Shown here in pieces: positions 14,305 to 14,920 of a DNA stretch of 14,920 nt (position 1 is its first letter; every line of letters begins with the position of its first letter). The notes below the pieces were generated by a model. It ran no database searches and was not told the origin of the DNA. It saw only the letters and a list, made by a program, of their open reading frames with translations. This stretch comes from Candidatus Poseidoniaceae archaeon. Lineage in GTDB: Archaea; Thermoplasmatota; Poseidoniia; Poseidoniales; Poseidoniaceae. The translations under genes and the position numbers were made by a program. The stretch is taken from the NCBI GenBank assembly GCA_028822955.1, contig JAPKCL010000038.1:1-14920 (forward strand). Reading direction: 5' to 3'.

Positions 14305-14402
14305 AAAATCACCACTTTCTCGGGGTCAACCCCTAAGACTGCAGTTGCTCCGTATGCTCGGTCATTGATGAATACGCCGGTGCTTTGAAAGTGGTTTGAC
14401 AT
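14256..14402 (-). CDS. Possible 48-codon ORF coupled to pus10 (unproven)
   Basis: A 48-codon frame begins at the ATG at 14402, which overlaps the stop of the preceding three-TM gene as TAATG. It ends in a TGA at 14258-14256 that overlaps the ATG of pus10 codon 16 (14259) as ATGA. Its codons look ordinary for this genome, and the middle (GVFINDRAYGATAVLGVDPEKVVIL) reads like a folded protein. If it is real, pus10 may start at 14259; if pus10 starts at 14304, the two frames overlap by 49 bases. No family is recognised. An inverted repeat within the same bases could equally mean this is a structured leader, so the call is tentative. Confidence 0.35.
   Translation of the reverse strand: MSNHFQSTGVFINDRAYGATAVLGVDPEKVVILCRMKTPMTTKLKKIG
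14311..14395 (-). repeat. Long-range inverted repeat in front of pus10
   Basis: ACCACTTTC at 14311-14319 (plus strand) is matched exactly by GAAAGTGGT at 14387-14395. On the minus-strand message the 3' arm contains the GGTGA ribosome binding site of the pus10 start at 14304. A second palindrome, GGGGTCAACCCC (14322-14333), sits inside and could form its own small stem. Together they could fold the leader so that the pus10 site is closed until ribosomes from upstream open it. Confidence 0.45.
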
Positions 14403-14854
14403 TAGAAGTTTGATATGATTACCAGCCATAATCCGAAAAAGACCATTGCAATGCAGAATAACAATCCGGCGACAATCTGCGAAAATAATCCAGAGCCATT
14501 CTTCCCAGAATCCGTCTCCCAAGTGCCGTATTTCGAACAGTACACGCCTAAAAGTATGAGGCCAATGGCGTTGCCGTTGCACAGAAGACAACAGAGTAAT
14601 TCATCATCAGGGCCCGAATCGATACTAAAGAAAGACCCGACTGTAGAAATTCCTATCATGAGCAATGACGATAACAGGAGTGCACCATCAGGTTTTCCTT
14701 CCACCTGAATAAGTACCGTGTTATTGCTATAATTTTCTTCAGCACCAGGGAAAGTTGGCGATGTACTCGTTTCGTTTGCATTGTCTGGGTTCGATGCTTG
14801 AATGATGATGATCGGGGGAGGTGATGTTTGCTCATTGCTTACTTTCTCATCCAT
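14402..14854 (-). CDS. Three-TM hypothetical membrane protein
   Basis: This 150-residue protein is not a family I recognise. Residues 1-55 are polar and low-complexity (many Ser, Thr, Asn, Pro), with a short isoleucine run at 15-18 that is too brief for a membrane helix. Three hydrophobic segments follow at about 57-77, 85-105 and 123-147, and the middle one begins with a CCLLC cluster. The loop between the second and third is charged and glycine-rich. The start at 14854 is supported by GAGGT about six bases upstream. It is followed directly, by TAATG overlap, by a small ORF and pus10, so it is probably co-transcribed with them. Confidence 0.65.
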   Translation of the reverse strand: MDEKVSNEQTSPPPIIIIQASNPDNANETSTSPTFPGAEENYSNNTVLIQVEGKPDGALLLSSLLMIGISTVGSFFSIDSGPDDELLCCLLCNGNAIGLILLGVYCSKYGTWETDSGKNGSGLFSQIVAGLLFCIAMVFFGLWLVIISNF

Positions 14855-14860
14855 AGCATT

Positions 14861-14880
14861 ACCTCAAGGCCTTTGGCCTT
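14861..14880 (-). promoter_or_regulatory. Perfect hairpin adjoining the Shine-Dalgarno site of the three-TM gene
   Basis: AAGGCC (14866-14871) and GGCCTT (14875-14880) form a perfect six-pair stem with a three-base loop, extendable by A-U and G-U pairs. On the minus strand its 3' arm runs straight into the GAGGT site (14865-14861). It could damp translation of the three-TM gene or be the 3'-end structure of the gene before it. Confidence 0.5.
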
Positions 14881-14920
14881 AAACAATACTCCGTTTCTTT
14901 CTAAGAGGCTTTACTTCAAT
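14879..14920 (-). CDS. Possible C-terminal tail of an upstream gene (cut by window edge)
   Basis: From the right edge the minus strand stays open for 13 codons, reading IEVKPLRKKRSIV, then TAA at 14881-14879. The other two frames stop sooner, and the basic tail looks like a plausible protein end. Only 13 residues are visible, so neither identity nor reality can be established. If real, its stop codon overlaps the first arm of the hairpin before the three-TM gene. Confidence 0.25.
   Translation of the reverse strand: MEVKPLRKKRSIV

Noticed and set aside
1..14920. CRISPR array, tRNA, rRNA, insertion sequence or restriction-modification cassette
   Set aside because: No regularly spaced repeats, cloverleaf-like segments, transposase motifs or endonuclease gene were seen by eye on either strand.

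Overview
The window looks like a stretch of chromosome from a planktonic euryarchaeon of the Thermoplasmatota, most probably Marine Group II (Poseidoniales) or a close relative. This is inference. The evidence is a clearly archaeal core (ribosomal protein eL21, RNA polymerase subunit Rpb4/F, DUF655, RsmA/KsgA, Pus10 and an archaeal-type phosphoglycerate kinase) mixed with bacterial-type genes (both exonuclease VII subunits), acidic proteins, mid-range GC and Shine-Dalgarno-like GGAGG/GAGGTG sites before many starts. No rRNA, tRNA, CRISPR array, insertion sequence or prophage gene was found, and coding density is high.

Layout. (1) 1-1041, minus: phosphoglycerate kinase, whose C-terminal end lies beyond the left edge. 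(2) 1182-5436, plus: an apparent operon with an orphan beta-class DNA methyltransferase, an M24 metallopeptidase, an 87-residue putative zinc-binding protein, an unusual acidic protein with histone-fold-like segments, and a polytopic membrane protein. (3) 9959-5426, minus: a tightly packed run with a helix-hairpin-helix/zinc-ribbon protein, a 2Fe-2S ferredoxin, a one-TM small protein, a CorA transporter, exonuclease VII large and small subunits (ATGA overlap) and a MIP18/DUF59-like protein. It converges on group 2 with an 11-base overlap. (4) 12409-10057, minus: the conserved archaeal information-processing cluster eL21 - rpoF - DUF655 - rsmA, with a recognisable TATA box upstream. (5) 14854-12553, minus: a three-TM hypothetical protein, a possible 48-codon coupled ORF, and an enlarged Pus10 pseudouridine synthase carrying an inserted SAP-like module. 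A possible tail of another minus-strand gene sits at the right edge.

How the genes work together. Group 4 and Pus10 serve transcription, ribosome assembly and RNA modification. Group 3 combines DNA end-processing (exonuclease VII) with Fe-S functions (ferredoxin, DUF59-like) and Mg2+ transport. Group 2 combines DNA marking (methyltransferase), a possible chromatin-like protein and peptide turnover. The points most worth a second look are the tandem histone-fold-like protein, the SAP insertion in Pus10, the doubly overlapping small ORF and inverted repeat upstream of Pus10, the depletion of CTAG alongside a TSPPY methyltransferase, and structured leaders in front of two operons.
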